This document shows, in pieces, positions 45,321 to 59,261 of a stretch of 64,000 nt of DNA. Location of the stretch: assembly GCA_011503125.2 (NCBI GenBank), contig WWBZ02000040.1, positions 4,092,001 to 4,156,000 of the forward strand. The letters are read 5' to 3'. Below the pieces are notes generated by a model. The model had not been told where the DNA came from. It searched no databases and saw nothing but the letters and a program-made list of their open reading frames with translations. The stretch comes from Botryosphaeria dothidea (taxonomy: Eukaryota > Ascomycota > Dothideomycetes > Botryosphaeriales > Botryosphaeriaceae). Made by a program: the position numbers and the translations under genes. Numbering within the stretch: the stretch's first letter is position 1; each line of letters starts with the position of its first letter.

Positions 45321-45698
45321 ATGCAGCTCCTCACCACCACCCTCACCATCCTCTCCCTCTCCACTGCCGCCCTCGGCTGCACGCGCCACACCATCCAGTT
45401 CAAGTCCGCCAAGGCAACCTGCACCGATGGCGCGGCTCCTTTCAACACCGGCTGCGGCGCCATTCGCGAGACTATCAAGACCTTCAGCGCCAACAACGAG
45501 AACATTTACGGCCAGGCCTTGACGTCGCAATTCACCGGCTGCGATTCTTGCACCGCCGTCGACCCGCGCTGCTATTGTACTGTCACTGCTTGGCGCTTCC
45601 GCGAGTGGCAGACCACCTCCAACACCTTTGACTTGGGTGATTGGGAGATTTCCAACAACTGGACGCCTCTGGACTCGAAGACGGTTGACTGCGATTAA
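45321..45698 (+). CDS. Small cysteine-rich secreted protein, effector candidate
   Basis: A single exon of 125 aa. MQLLTTTLTILSLSTAALG is a signal peptide, probably cleaved right before CTRH. The mature protein of about 106 aa has eight cysteines, spaced CTRH, TCTDG, GCGAI, GCDSC, RCYC and DCD, so four disulfides are possible. It ends at the last cysteine plus Asp. I do not recognise the fold. Small size, high cysteine content, an intronless gene and an AT-rich promoter with a good TATA box fit a secreted effector or antimicrobial-type protein. This is inference only. It is followed by 2 kb without genes. Confidence 0.85.
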   Translation: MQLLTTTLTILSLSTAALGCTRHTIQFKSAKATCTDGAAPFNTGCGAIRETIKTFSANNENIYGQALTSQFTGCDSCTAVDPRCYCTVTAWRFREWQTTSNTFDLGDWEISNNWTPLDSKTVDCD

Positions 45699-47782
45699 AT
45701 ACAAGGATGTGTGTGCATTTGAGAATGTGTTTTACTGTGGTCAGCAGCTGATTTGAAACTTTAGACAGATGCTGCAAGAGGCTTTCACTGTGTAAACATT
45801 CAATTCTTGTAGATATGACGACATTCAAAATGTAAATAACTCTCCAAGCACCATTGCTGCCTTCATCTTTGTGGTGACTCGTGTACGCAACTGCTTACAG
45901 TATCATCTACCTGAACACCTCGAAATGAAGGTGTCAGTTCAAGTGTGCCAGTGATATCTTTATCAAAGCACGTCCTGGAATCTTCTTGAATGTGCACCTC
46001 ATATCGTCCACGCGGCGGCTCAGTCGTGGACGCCTGCATGCGCCCTCACGCTTGGGTCTTTGTTTCCTTACTCGTGCCGCCACTTTCCGTTCTCTGTCTT
46101 CGACCTAAATTAACCTACCGCCTCTTGTGTCTGAAGTTTAAATCCGCACACAACATTGCCAATGTACAGGAAGAAGGTAAAGAACGCAAAAAGGATGTAC
46201 ACTGCGTCGGAGTCCGAATACACACATTCAGCACAGCAGACAGTTGAGAAAACTATCAAGCCCCGCACTTGCCTGTCTGGTTGGCGTCCGAGGGCGTAGC
46301 ATGATGGGGTTTTTAGCTTCCTCTCTGCTCATTTCCTGTTCTGCGGTCGCGATGGAAACTGGATATGCTTGTTTTCTGGTCTGCAGATTCAACCGAGTCT
46401 CCCTTGACCGCCTTCTCGTGGAAGCGAAAAAGCGAAAGGATCACACGGGGCTGATGAGGACGCAAGGCGTTTGGATTCGCCTGACCGCTTAGCCTGATTT
46501 CGTATTGCTTTCATCCGGCACGAACAGGCGGCAGGATAAATCACCAGCAGCTTTTCGCCCCAGACAAGAAACGTGTTCTCAATCGCCGCAGACTCCTTAC
46601 GCCGCCGCGCGCGTGTGACGCTGCTTGGATGCCGATAACGCTGGCAGGGAAAAGATGCCGCCGGTGACGCTGCCAAGGTACCAGACCCGCGGGGCAGCAG
46701 GATCAGGCAGAGAGCCGGACCAAGCTACCTACGTACGTAATTCTGCAACGTAGGAAGATTTCCCGCCGGCTTCGTCGTCAGAGGAAAGAAAAGAAAATTG
46801 AGGCAATGACGTGCGATGCACGAGCGGGAGGTGTCGCCGGAAAGCGTTATTTCCAGACGCAGTGGCTGAGGGTCTTTGACGTTGAGAATAATTTTGTTTG
46901 CCCTTGGAATCAGCCGATCATGGCGCGGAAATGACTGTGGGGGAGGGGTTTTTTGGAGGATCGTTTACGTTGGTGGCGAGCGAGGCGGAGTAGGGTCGAA
47001 TTCGCGAGGATTCTTGGGGCAAGGGCCGGGAATGCTTGTCAGCAGGTTAATGAGGCGGAGGGAGGGTGGCGGCGGTTGGGCTACGGAAGGAAACCCGGTG
47101 CTGCAAAATGTTGCAGGTTCGCATTTGAGTTACGAGAGCGTGTATCGATGGAGATGATCTGCAGGAGTTGAGAATGTTTGGGAATTCGGTGGTGGCGATG
47201 ATTTCGCATGCCCCGGGTAGTCAAAGAGGATCTGTTTTGCAAAGAGGATCGCGGACAGGACTGAGCGAAGTTTAGACCGTTTGGGAAGCCGAGCGTGGAA
47301 GCTTGTGGTTAAAATTGGTCCGTGACTCAGAATCGCTGCAAAAGTCTTGTCCATCCGGCAGGTTGAAGCCTATATGTTCCGATTGGGACGGAGTGTTACT
47401 TTTTCTAGAAGTCGGGGTAATGCAATCAAATGGCTCCACGCGTGAAAACACTGTCCCTATGCCAATCAGCGCTGCCAGATTCTCCGGCTTTCTTCTAGTG
47501 CGTACCTTATCTTGATCTCAGGCCGGGCGCGCTATTCTTGTGCTGCAAACCTTGTTCTTCCCGAGGCAAGTCTTTAGGTTCCAGCGTCTCGGCTACTGCA
47601 CGTTGAGCCTTACGATGGTTGCGACTCTGCTACACCCACAACCATGAAACGAAAGCAAATCTGGTAGCAATCATGGTCTATTTGGTATCGCGAATCTATT
47701 TTCCCAGTCTTCTAAAATCATGACCAAAAAACTTTTGCCACAACCAACCGCACCAGCGCCATAATACGGAGTTTCGCGATGC
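45699..47782. other. Intergenic region, no supported gene
   Basis: Short unsupported frames on both strands. No RNA gene is recognised. Confidence 0.5.
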
Positions 47783-49054
<1,272 letters not shown>

Positions 49055-50789
49055 CTAAAAGCGAAAAAGCCCGGCAGCGCTCAAACGGCCGCAGAATTTC
49101 CGGAAACAAAAACAGGAACACGGCCAATGGGGCGGCGCGCAGCGCGGTGTAGGGCTCAGCGCGGCCGGCAGAGGGCGACCGGGCGATGCCGGTCACGAAT
49201 TTCTGCCCTCGCTCGCGCAGCGGTTCGCGGCCAGCGGCGCGCGCGGGCGGCGGCCGGATCCGAAGCACACGTGAAGATGGGTTTGGAGCGGAGGGCAGAG
49301 GGGAATTTGCTGGCATGGGGCCCGTGGGCCAACGGCGCCGCCTCCGAGCCTCCTCCAACGGTGGCAGAGTCGTCGTCAGTGTCGCAGAGCGGCAACGGGG
49401 TGGAAGGAGTCTGGAACGCCAGGCCAAGCAGGCCCGTTCGACGCCAAGGCCTCGGATAGGGGCCCTGACGAGCTGCTCTCGCCGCCATGCTGCCTCTCGT
49501 ATGCGCGGAGATCGTCGACGCCTGCGACAGCGGTAAGATGACGAGACGGCCTTTAGTCAAACTCAATTGCGCCTTTCTTTTGGACGCGTTTGCCACGCTG
49601 CGTCACGTGCCGGCCCATCGCTTCCACATTCTGACGCGGCTGCACGCTTCCGAGCGCGACGGCCTTAGGGTCGCGATCCTTCGAGGCCGTCCCACGAAAA
49701 CGACCCTTGCGCCGGCGGCGCTGCAGGCGCGGGCGCAGGCGCAGGCGCGGGCGACGGGCGATGGGCGCGGGGGTGCCAGGAGATGCAGACGTGCGGCGCA
49801 ACAGGCGGCGGCGGCGACAGTGAGGATCTGCAGGCGGGCTCAAGGCCGCGCGCGATCTGCCAGAGGCAATTTGGGCGGCTCTGGCAGGCGCAGCGACTGC
49901 CGGGTCGCGATCAGCTTCTGGCGCCCCGAAAGCTGCTGCCGGGCCGAAGGGCTGAGGGCTCTGGCGGCAGTTGCTGGCCAGCCGAGCGCGCGCGCGGCAA
50001 ATCCTAACGGGAAGCGGTGCGAAGGCCGGGCGCTGGGGAGGATGATGTGCGCTCGGAACATGCCAATGCCTGCTCACTGCACTCGCCGCCGGCGGGAGGG
50101 CGGAGGAATCCGACTGCCGAAACGGGGCATGGGCAAAGCGCACGGAGATCCCGCGCGAGATCTGCTGGCCTAGCTGTTTGACATTTGCGCAGATCGCCCT
50201 CCAGCCTTGCATGCCCGCCCACTTGCTGCCCCTCTGCGCGCGCGCCCACCCCGCCGTGCACGCGACCGCTGGCTGCGACTGACTGAGGTGAGCCGCACGC
50301 TGGGCTGCGCAGGGTGAGACAGCCAGCGCCGACGCTAACAGCCTCGCGTAGAGTGCGTCTGCTCGTCCACCGGCGGCCGACCTGCCCGCTCCAGCGCGTC
50401 GCCCGGCCAGCCAATTTCTGGCAGACTCAGGCCACCGCCCGCAATCCAGATCGCAACGGCCAGGCCAGCGCCAGCACGTTGTTCCCAGCAGCCCGGGCCC
50501 CGCGAGCGAGCCACGTTCGCGCCACAGCATCAGCGCCAGCAGCGTCGCGCCAACAGCCAGCCACCCGCCGCGCATTCTCCAGACTGCCGGTTCTCTAGTT
50601 AGTACGGCCGCCGGGCAGGGCAGGGAAGCAAGCACTCCGCATTGTCTGGAGTAGGCGTAGGGCGAGCCAGGCGCAGCCGCCGCGTCGAGCAGGCGGGCAG
50701 GCAGGCGCCGCGCGCATCGCAACCGGCGGCAGGAGCAGCAACCATAGAAGGAGTGACGACCAGCAGGCGCAGCCAGGCACGGGTGACAG

Positions 50790-50823
<34 letters not shown>
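50790..50823. repeat. (CA)n microsatellite
   Basis: About 17 uninterrupted CA units. Confidence 0.95.
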
Positions 50824-50827
<4 letters not shown>

Positions 50828-52263
50828 TCCCTCTCTCTTCCACTATCAATCCCACAGAAGAGCCCAGCCCAGGCACAGGCACAAGCGCACGCACGCACTC
50901 GCGCTCGCACCGCACCGCCCGCACCGCACCGCTCGCTCCCGGCTCAATCCGGGCAGGCGGCCCCCTTGTGAAGATTTTTGCCTACCCACGGCGCCTGGGA
51001 TCCCAGATCCCGCCGTCTTGCGGCGGCAAATAGAGGACCCTGGCCCTGCGCGCCCAGATTATTGCCCGCGGCTGTCCTGGACCTTGTCCTGCGCGCTGGG
51101 TCGTCTCCGCGCCCGAGCCTGTACCGTACCAACTAATTCGAGATCACCATCTTCCCTAATGGAGCCTGCCGCCGCCGCTGATGCCTCATGCTCGACTGAT
51201 CGCCCGCCCGTCCAGAGCTGCCTACTTACATGGCCCAGCCCAGCGCAGTCCCACCCACGAGAACGATACGAACATGCTGTCCTACCGCTGCTCAATCAAA
51301 TATGCGGGCCGCTGACCGCTGACCGTTGCCTGCATCCAGGTATGGCCCGCCCGTTGCCCTGTGGCGCCACGCGCGAAAGCACATTAACCAAGGTCCAGCA
51401 CACGCTTCAGCCTCACCCGCCAGGGGGCAGTGCGAGAGAAAAAAATTCCCATCGACCGAGGCAGCAGGGAAATATCTGAGCGTGCTCAATTGCGCGCGCG
51501 CCGCCGCCACCAAAACCCGCTCCTCTCCCTCCCTCTGCCCCTCCGCCTAGCCCCCCTCCCTCCCAAAGCGGGACCTCATCTTGCCCAGCGAGGCCTGGAG
51601 AGCCTCCCGTTGTTGATCCCTCCCTGACGGGAGCATCCTCGCCCGGCCCCCTCTTCGATCTGCTAGCCGGGGTGCCTATGCACTTGCAGCGGCCGTGATA
51701 GGTAGGCCTGATCCCATCTCTGCCCTCAAAGTCCCGCCACACGCTCCCCCTCGAGGTCACGCGCGGAGACAGCTGCAAAACCTCGCCCGTCCCGACCGCG
51801 CACCGCATCCAGCTCCATTCCCGCTTCGCTCAGGCCCAATTCTGCTGCCCCGCCGACCCATTGACTGCTTACCCGGTCGGCCTGCCCCGGCCTCAGCCGT
51901 TCATGTATGTACCTGTGCTGACGCCGCGCCTGCAGCTGGCCTTCCCGTCGATACTTGAGCGCGGGATCATCCTCACCCTACCTTCCGAGCAAATCGGCAT
52001 CCTCTGCTCCTGGTCGCACAGTGCCTCAGCAGCCCCCGACGCTATTTTTGACTCGGACGACACGCCATCATCCTATCAAAGCACCACTCACTGCCCGCTG
52101 GATGGTGCCGACAAGGGTTTGTCCATCTAGTTCCCTCTTTCAGAAAGGGCCCGAGTCTTGTCCATTCCGAGGCGACCCGCAGAGATCTCGGTACCAACCG
52201 AGTGCCTTGGGACCCATCATCTTGTAGAGAGCAGCCCCAAGCTGCTGCTCGCACTGAGTCAAG

Positions 52264-54981
52264 ATGGACCACCCGTACACGCGCCAGCAATCTCACCATA
52301 TCCCTAGTCATGAATCCTCTTCCGTCTCCTCCAACGCTTCCCCCCAGAACGTCATCCCCCCGGCCTCGAGCCTTTTCGGCCTGAGCTCCGCAGCCCGGCC
52401 CCATGGCCTCCAAACCCCCTCTCTTCCGCCCCAGACGATAGCACGGTCCCCGGGAACCTACAGCACTACTCCGTACAATTACTCCTACGGCAACTCGTCA
52501 ACTTCCCCTAGCACCGCCGCTGGCAGCTTGCCAGGCAGCATTCACGAACAGCTGCCGGATGCCCCCATGCCAGGCTCGGGGATTTCGCCCACACACATCT
52601 CTGGAGGCTTGTCTGCCACCAAGAGAGCGTACCGGCAGCGGCGCAAAGACCCGTCGTGCGATGCCTGTCGGGAACGCAAGGTCAAATGCGACGCCACCGA
52701 GACGTCGAGCTGCTCCGAGTGCTCGAGCAGGAGCGTCAGATGCCAGTTCACCAAGGCATATTTCCCCGTGCTAGGCTGTGTGAAAGTACGCTGACCGAAT
52801 CCTAGGAAACCAACCGGCGTATGTCGTCCATAAAGCAAGTCCAGGATCTGCAGAGCCAGCTTGCGGAAGCGAAACACCAGATCTCTCAACTGCGCTCGAT
52901 GCTCCAGCATGGGGGCGCCATGGATGTTGACAAGCAAGCGATCGATGTCCCGACGTTGAATCTGCCCGACATAGTCCCTAGCTCAGAACGCAAGCACGGC
53001 CCGCCTCCAATGGGCAGCTTCGACCACGTTCGAAAGAACATCCGAATCTACAGCCGTGGGATTTTCAAGGCACCTCCTCCGTATCGACACAATGCCCCCC
53101 ATGCAGCGTACCCGTCCAGCAACCTTGCACTACCTCCAAGAAATCTCGCAGATCAAGTTCTGGCCCAGTATTATGGATCCACCCATCTCTGCATGCCGCT
53201 GGTTCACTGGCCGACGTTCATGGCCGAGGTTGACAAGATCTATACCGCTGGATCGTTCCAGGGATCGCCGCAGATCTGGGTTTCCGTGTTCTTCGCGATA
53301 CTGGCCTGCGGGACCCTCCAAACGACAGAGACGTCTTCTGGATTGGCATCGGCCGAGGTCGAAGGCAAAACGTTCATGGAAATCGCTGCACGCAGCATCA
53401 ACACTTGGAATGACGATCTGAACATCGATCATGCCAGGACCACTCTACTTGTCAGTATTTTCCTCACGGAAATGAATCTCAAGTCGGCTGGATGGGTGTG
53501 GTTGGGATCGGCAGTCAGAATCGCTCAGGACATAGGATTGCATCATGAGACGGGACCGTGGCCTGTAGTTGATGGAGAACTGCGCAGGAGAGTGTGGTGG
53601 TCGATCTATTCGTGGGACAGGTGAGGGTCTTCGGTTTGGACGGCGTCTGGCGTGGCTAATTCTTCCTAGACTGCTTTCCCTCGAGGTTGGCCGACCGGTC
53701 CTCATCGACGACGAGGACTGCGACGTCTCCTGGCCCTCTCCAGTCGACGACAGCTACATCCAGCCCCACGGAATCTCACGGCCGCCATCGGGACAAACGG
53801 CCATGACCACACTGCACACGTCTATTCCGGTTTTGCGGTTTATATCTCAACTGAAGAAGACGCTCAAAGCAAGGATAGTCGCACCTGGCACGCTCCAAAC
53901 GTACGAGGAATACTTCCGCGCCATAGCGTCCTCGTTCCCAGAGACGCACCAGCTTGGAGGCGAGAGCTACGTCGACCCAGCGCTTTTAACGTCTGTCCTC
54001 GTGCTGCCGTTCACGCGCTTCCATTTGTCCAGGCACAATCTGTCGTCCGCGTGCCACCCCGCAGAGCGCGTAGATGCACTCAACCGCTGCCTGCTAGTCG
54101 CACAGGACACAGCCAAGTACATCTCGCGCAGCATGTCGTCGCCGCCGGCCTTCCACGACGAGCCGAGCTTCCGTGGCGACAGCTGGCAGGCACGCGTCGT
54201 GGCGACCACGAAGCACATGCTGTGCACCCATCTCTGGCGATGCACGTTGGTCCTGTGCTTCCGCGGCGACTACGTCTCGGCGCTGACGTGCGTGCGCGTC
54301 AGCGCGGCCATTGGATCGTCACGGAAGGTCAATACGGCGTGCGGCCGCAATCTGGCCTTTTTTCTGGACCGCCTCACGGAGCGGGTCCAGAGCGGCAGCG
54401 GATCGCAGAACATGCTCGAGATGGACGAGGAGATGCTGGCCTACGTGAGCGGCGACTTGCAGGGATGCACGGAGAACAGTTGGGTTTGGGCGGGCAGCGA
54501 GACGGGCATCAAGCTCAACACGCCGCCGGCGACTCAAACGTCGAATCCGCTGAACGCGGCGGCGGTTGCCAAGGAGGCGACCAGAGCACGCAACTCGTCG
54601 GGCGGCAGCGAGAACGGCGAGCCAATGCAGGAGGACGACGAACGCTTTCCTGCGCCCCGCATGAATTCGATGCTCACAGATAAGGAATCGTGCGAGTGGG
54701 GCGGGTGGGAGCGCGTCGAGCGGCAAATCGCGACGCTTCTGGAGGAGCAGCGGTCCAGACAACAACAGGCTCAGGCACACACGCAGATGCAGCAACCGAC
54801 ATTCTACCAACCCAGCCCGCACAACGCAGGCAAGAGAATCCAACTGGGCCCGGAAGCCGGCAGCCTGCCGCCGCCAGGGGCAGCAGAGACGGGTGCTGGA
54901 GCAGGCCCGCCACCTGGAAGCTCGGGTAGTTCGGCAAGCGCGGGCGGAACGAGCAGAATAAGCATCGCGAACATCATCTAA
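52264..54981 (+). CDS. Zn2Cys6 transcription factor
   Basis: Three exons (52264-52755, 52806-53620, 53670-54981) give 872 aa. A Ser/Pro-rich N-terminus precedes the zinc cluster at residues 132-160, with cysteines at 132, 135, 142, 150, 153 and 160 (CDACRERKVKCDATETSSC). The linker ETNRRMSSIKQVQDLQSQL continues into a coiled coil (LAEAKHQISQLRSML). The fungal-specific regulatory domain includes LPPRNLADQVLAQYYGSTH, LVSIFLTEMNLKSAGWVW, RIAQDIGLHHE, RRRVWWSIYSWDR and LLSLEVGRPVLIDDEDC. The C-terminus is Gln/Pro/Gly-rich. Intron 1 (52756-52805) must start with GC instead of GT to keep the conserved sequence CQFTK-ETNRRM, with the branch GCTGACC and acceptor CCTAG intact. The target genes are unknown. 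I do not assign a symbol. Confidence 0.88.
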
Positions 54982-56846
54982 AGGCGAAGCGATAGAACGG
55001 AAGGGGGAGAAATAAAAAAAAAAAGAGTGGGGTTTGGTGCGCGTTCGGGTCCGATTTTACCGTTGCTCGGGTCGAGGGCATGATTGTCATTTTCTCGGAA
55101 AGAAGAGCACATGGACAAGGGGCGGAATTTCCGTTGAGGACCTATTTTTTTTGCGGAGGAACAAGCGCGAGAAAAAGACACACTACTACCAACTGGAGCA
55201 CAATATTTGCGGGCCCTTTTTTTCGACAATGCCTCCGATCGGGCAACCAGTATAGCATTTGCACGGCGTCGGAAAGAACAAAAACACCACATCGTACGGA
55301 TTCGTATTTCATCAAGTTTCAAAGGGCAAGCGAGTGGAGCTGAAAGCGTTCAAGCGGGCTAATCTTCTTGTCTCATATCCTTTCAGTCTGGATATTTGTC
55401 TCGGTTACACATTACTGTTGCGTTTAATCTTTATCACCTCTCGTTCAGCATAATTCCTCGACGCTGTTGTCTATACCGCCGTTTTGTGTTGTTTTGTTGG
55501 CAGCTCGGTGCACATCAGAGGGTACCACGACGATTTGACGACAGAAGTTTTTTATTGGAGCGACGCGCGTGTACCATAGATCGGAGGCTCCCAGGCTGCT
55601 TGGCACGGAGGGACTGAGGCCGTCGGCATCGGGAGGTATCGGGACATGTACATTTGTGTAAGTGGACAATGGAGAACATAACTTCACAATCGGGCGGCGG
55701 AGGTCGCCGTGCTTGGCAGGAGAGCGATGGTGATGATGATGTCCGGCGGGCGGAGGACTAGCCAGGGAGAGAGAGAGAGAGAGAGAGAGAGAGGGCTGCG
55801 GCGAATTGTTTGGTGTCGGAGAATACCAGAACACGGTGTCTTCGTTCGACTCGTAGCGCTGCGGTTATTTCATCTACCCTACGCAGCAGCTCGGCTCTGG
55901 TTGCTCGCAGCGACAGGGAAGCGAGTATGCGAGGCGGCCAATGGGGAGGGCAGGTTCGCGCAGAGTACGATGATCTACGGCGGACCCATGGGACAATTGG
56001 AGATGGTTCGCAGGCCTGAAACTCCGGGGGGTTGAAAAATAGCTCTTTCTGCCTGGGTCTGTCGCGGGGCCTGGTTGGATTTATCTGATAATCAGGGAAA
56101 CGCGCGGTGCGTTCCGGGCGTAGCCGCACGCCGGCCAGACCTTGTGCAGCGTCTATTCTTTCTCACACCGCCAATTCGGAGCAATGCACACAGCCTCATT
56201 AGCGGGTTTGCCGGATCGCCGGTGGGAGGAAGGGCGTGTGTCGCACCGGGGCGGCGAGCTTGGGTCTCTCGTGACATGCGAGCGGGCGTGCGTGGACTTG
56301 CAACAGCCTGGACACTGGTTGACGAGCAGCCAAGGCCAAGCCAGGGCGCGGGGTGGAGCCGCAGGCACTGGCGACGGCCTCGCCCACGTCGAGCAGGCGC
56401 GGAGGCTGGCACGAGCTGGCAGATGATGGCGATCGGCAGGAGCGTTGCTGAGCGCAGGACCAGGCACGAACGGCCGCGCAGGGAAGGGCATCGCGATTGG
56501 ATCTGCGCCCATCTCGCTTGCCGTGCATGTGCGTCGACGGCGTCGCGGGCGGCAGCCACGACCGACCACGACGTGTCAGAATTGTGGTGGCCGCCGCCGA
56601 CGACTCTCAGCTCGAGTTGCTGCCACGGCGGCCCGCAGCGCTGACGCAACCCACTGTGCACTAGCTACTGACCGGAAAACAAGCTCACCCAAGCTCCAGA
56701 CTAAGATCTACCCGCGCCCTCCCCGCGCCCTCCTCTCACCTCATACCCCGCCCTCCTCTGCCCCTCCCTGCTCTGCTTCGTTGCTGCTCCCTCTGCACCT
56801 CAATTGCACCCTCAATTGCACCACCACCACCGCCGCCGCCGCCGCC
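54982..56846. other. Intergenic region, no supported gene
   Basis: 3' flank of the regulator, a GA microsatellite at about 55766-55793 and the GC-rich promoter and leader of the glutamate decarboxylase gene. Confidence 0.5.
55766..55793. repeat. (GA)n microsatellite
   Basis: About 14 GA units. Confidence 0.95.
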
Positions 56847-58670
56847 ATGGTGCACCTCGCCCGCATCCCCACCGACCTCGAGGCGACGCTGCCCGTCGTC
56901 GAGGGCATTGAGCGCATCAACATCGAGGATCTCGAGCCCAGCACCATCACCACCTCCGTCTATGGCTCGCGCTTCGCCGCCGAGGACATCCCCAGGCACG
57001 AGATGCCTGAGCGCGAGATGCCCAAGGAAATTGCCTACCGTGCGCATCTGATTGACTCTGTGCCTCTCAGGCCTTCCCGCTGACGCCCGTCAGGCCTGAT
57101 CAAGGATGACCTCTCTCTCGACGGCACCCCGACCCTCAATCTGGCCTCCTTCGTCACCACCTACATGGAGGAGGAGGCCGAGAAGCTCATGACCGACTGC
57201 TTCGCCAAGAACTTCATTGACTACGAGGAGTACCCCGTGTCGGCTGACATCCAGAACCGCTGCGTGTCCATGATTGCTCGCCTCTTCAACATCCCCTCGC
57301 ACGACGAGAACACCAATGCCATGGGCACCAGCACCATCGGCTCGTCCGAGGCCATTATGCTGGCCGTGCTGGCCATGAAGAAGCGCTGGGTAAACCAGCG
57401 CAAGGCCGCGGGCAAGCCCTTCGACAAGCCCAACATCATCATGAACTCGGCCGTGCAGGTCTGCTGGGAGAAGGCCGCCCGCTACTTCGACGTCGAGGAG
57501 AAGTACGTCTACTGCACCAAGGACCGTTACGTCATCGATCCCGTCGAGGCGGTCAACCTGGTTGACGAGAACACTATTGGTATCTGCGCCATCTTGGGCA
57601 CCACTTACACCGGTCAGTACGAGGACATCAAGGAAATCAACGATCTGCTGGACGAGAACGAGATCGACGTGCCCATCCACGTTGATGCCGCTTCTGGCGG
57701 CTTCGTCGCTCCCTTTGTGAAGCCCGACTTGGTCTGGGACTTCCGCCTGCCCAAGGTCGCGAGCATCAACGTCTCGGGCCACAAGTACGGCCTTGTGTAC
57801 CCTGGTGTTGGCTGGGTCGTCTGGCGTGACCCCGAGTACCTGCCGAAGGAGCTGATCTTCAACATCAACTATCTGGGTGCTGATCAGGCTTCGTTCACGC
57901 TCAACTTCTCGCGTGGAGCCTCGCAGATCATCGGCCAGTACTATCAGCTGATCAGGTTGGGCAAGCACGGCTACAGGTCCATCATGATGTAAGTTCCAAA
58001 TCACTATCCACATTTGAGGTACCCAGCGAGGTGGCTCGGCTTCATCTGACAGAACCTTCGCGGTGGGACGGGTATCTGAGTTCGGCCGAGATTGAAACGC
58101 AATCGTCTAGGCGAATCCACGCGCACACATGCTAACTGGAAAACTAGGAACCTCACCCGCACCGCCGACTATCTCGCGGCCAACCTCAAGGCTCTTGGTT
58201 TCGTCCTGCTGTCCGAGGGAGGTGGCGACGGTCTCCCGCTGGTGGCGTGCCGCCTCGATCCCGAGCTGAACAAGCACTACGACGAGTTCGCCATTGCACA
58301 TCAGCTCCGTGAGCGCGGCTGGGTTGTTCCGGCGTACACGATGGCGCCGAACAGCGAGAAGCTCAAGCTGATGCGTGTGGTTGTGCGTGAGGACTTCTCG
58401 CGCAGCCGCTGCGATGCCTTGATCCAGGACTTCAAGCTGGCTCTTCAGGTGCTGGACAAGATGGAGCCCAAGAGGGTTGAGCAGCACAAGGAGTAAGTGC
58501 AAGCGGATCGGAGTAGATTCCGATCAGCGCGGAGAGCTGACAATAGGCACAGACACGTGGCGAGGCACGCCAGCAAGATTGCCCGCCATCGGACGATGAC
58601 CAACTCGCATTTCACCGACGAGGAGCACTCGCTGCAGGGCAAGACGGGCAAGACGCACGCGGTGTGCTAG
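56847..58670 (+). CDS. GAD1: Glutamate decarboxylase
   Basis: Four exons (56847-57039, 57094-57988, 58148-58492, 58553-58670), with introns of 54, 159 and 60 nt, give 516 aa. It converts glutamate to GABA with pyridoxal phosphate, the first step of the GABA shunt. Conserved blocks are continuous across splices: [70 protein letters not shown], the PLP-lysine motif [17 protein letters not shown] (Lys about residue 295) and [19 protein letters not shown]. The C-terminal exon is rich in His/Lys ([13 protein letters not shown]). In plants and fungi this region can bind calmodulin, but no binding is shown here. The first intron falls inside [13 protein letters not shown]. Assignment is secure. Confidence 0.95.
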
Positions 58671-59229
58671 ACGCGGCTGTCCCTCCGGGCAGCGAGTCAG
58701 TCGTGGCCAACAAGGGCAGGGCAAACGCGAGACATGCGAAAGGGCTGGGTTTCGACGGTCCGGAACGACATTTCCCTACAGGTTTAGGAGGGAGACAGGG
58801 CGATACGGTAGCATACACACGACGGATCATGGATAGATGACACGGATTATGACAAGCCGATATGAGTACAAGAATACAAGGAAATGGAAACACATGGCAC
58901 GATAGATGCCCAATTGGCGATCTTGATCTGCGACGAGTGCGCTTAGATGGACAGGCATTGGCGAGCAGCGGGCCAGATCGCCCTGGGGAAGAGTGGGCGG
59001 CAAGGCGCGGAAGAGGCCGGCCTGCGCACCGATCCGCTGTCATCCGGTCGGTAAATTTGTGGGCTGAGACGGATCGAGGGCGAGGCAGGGCCAAGCACTC
59101 GGCGGGCAGGGAGATAGTGTCGGTGGTGCGGTGCGGTGCGGTGCTGCTCGTCAGGGGGGATGGACGGGCCTGAGCCCCGCCTCCCCGCGCTGGGTCTGGA
59201 CTGAGCGGACGCTGCTGCTGCTGCTGCTG

Positions 59230-59261
<32 letters not shown>

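Noticed and set aside
57090..58013. A 307-codon open frame opposite glutamate decarboxylase
   Set aside because: Antisense shadow of the conserved GAD exon.
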